From an uncultured Clostridium sp. (GTDB taxonomy: Bacteria; Bacillota; Clostridia; Lachnospirales; Lachnospiraceae), in assembly GCA_905192625.1 (NCBI GenBank), contig CAJJLI010000136.1, forward strand, positions 1-6,338: a stretch of DNA of 6,338 bases, in the 5' to 3' direction. Made by a program: the position numbers and the translations under genes. The notes under the pieces were generated by a model. It ran no database searches, was not told the origin of the DNA, and saw nothing but the letters and a program-made list of their open reading frames with translations. Within the stretch, counting starts at the first letter, position 1. Each line of letters starts with the position of its first letter. This document shows positions 6,112 to 6,338 of this stretch, piece after piece.

Positions 6112-6210
6112 CATATTGTGGGAATGGCTGTTTACAGTAAATGTACGTTTGCGGTAAACCACGAGTATAGTCGTAAGTGTCAACTCAAGCGACATAAAAG
6201 GGGTCGGTCC

Positions 6211-6338
6211 GTGCGTCCAGATAAGGGCATATAATCCAGCGGATAGAAACTCCATCCAGTAAATTGAGAACCACAAACTTGGAAACGAGTCTTGAGTAGG
6301 TTATGGTGATTGCATGGAATCCCCGTTCTTTCAACAAC
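6211..6338 (+). mobile_element. Probable 5' end of a group II intron (partial, runs off the window)
   Basis: GTGCG at 6211 followed by TCCAGATAAGGG closely resembles the 5' end of bacterial group II introns such as Ll.LtrB (GUGCGCCCAGAUAGGG). GUCC (6215-6218) pairs with GGGC (6225-6228) around AGAUAA, as in that intron. Further in, CUUG-GAAA-CGAG (6278-6289) makes a GNRA-capped hairpin, and AACC (6269-6272) can pair with GGUU (6299-6302) around it, consistent with domain I. The intron body, its reverse transcriptase and its 3' end would lie beyond 6338. GC content (about 44%) is above that of the neighbouring genes. The exon-binding sites are not within the visible part, so the boundary rests on the conserved start alone. 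Confidence 0.6.

Noticed and set aside
6124..6234. A + strand reading beginning MAVYSKCTFAV that runs into the intron-like sequence
   Set aside because: There is no ribosome binding site, the start is only 13 nt after a terminator, and the frame ends soon after the proposed intron boundary. A coding exon cannot be supported.
6046..6276. A 76-aa reading on the - strand
   Set aside because: It runs through the terminator hairpin and the proposed intron start and resembles no family I know, so chance is the best explanation.

Overview
The window is AT-rich with strong AGGAG-type ribosome binding sites. It carries a decayed transposase of a type common in Clostridia, so it most likely comes from a Firmicute of class Clostridia, perhaps Lachnospiraceae. 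That taxonomic guess rests on base composition, translation signals and recalled family resemblance, not on a marker gene. The mix of a restriction-modification operon, a broken insertion sequence and the start of a probable group II intron marks it as an accessory, mobile-element-rich region.

Positions 1-4402 hold a leader and a compact five-gene operon on the + strand. The leader has candidate promoters, a 20-bp-spaced direct repeat and a small palindrome. The genes are: (1) a 78-aa ribbon-helix-helix regulator; (2) a 726-aa DNA methyltransferase that fuses an EcoRI-type adenine methylase to a complete C5-cytosine methylase; (3) a 298-aa protein with two LAGLIDADG-like motifs, each lacking its catalytic acid; (4) a 159-aa PD-(D/E)XK nuclease; and (5) a 120-aa protein of unknown function. 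Genes overlap or nearly touch, except for a 59-bp gap between the methyltransferase and the LAGLIDADG-like gene.

The simplest reading is a restriction-modification system. The fused methylase would protect the host sequence with one adenine and one cytosine mark. The LAGLIDADG-like protein would read DNA, the small PD-(D/E)XK protein would cut it, and the ribbon-helix-helix protein would regulate the operon. The role of the 120-aa protein is open. The split of recognition (a LAGLIDADG scaffold without its acids) from cleavage (a separate PD-(D/E)XK subunit) is the most unusual thing here.

Positions 4403-5717 hold no intact gene. They contain a frameshifted, internally deleted transposase on the - strand and candidate insertion-sequence ends built on AGTAGTGT. 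Positions 5718-6053 encode an orphan 111-aa protein with a good ribosome binding site, a palindrome in its leader and a clear intrinsic terminator behind it. Positions 6112-6210 are an unassigned, more GC-rich stretch. From 6211 to the window edge the sequence looks like the 5' end of a group II intron, starting GTGCG.
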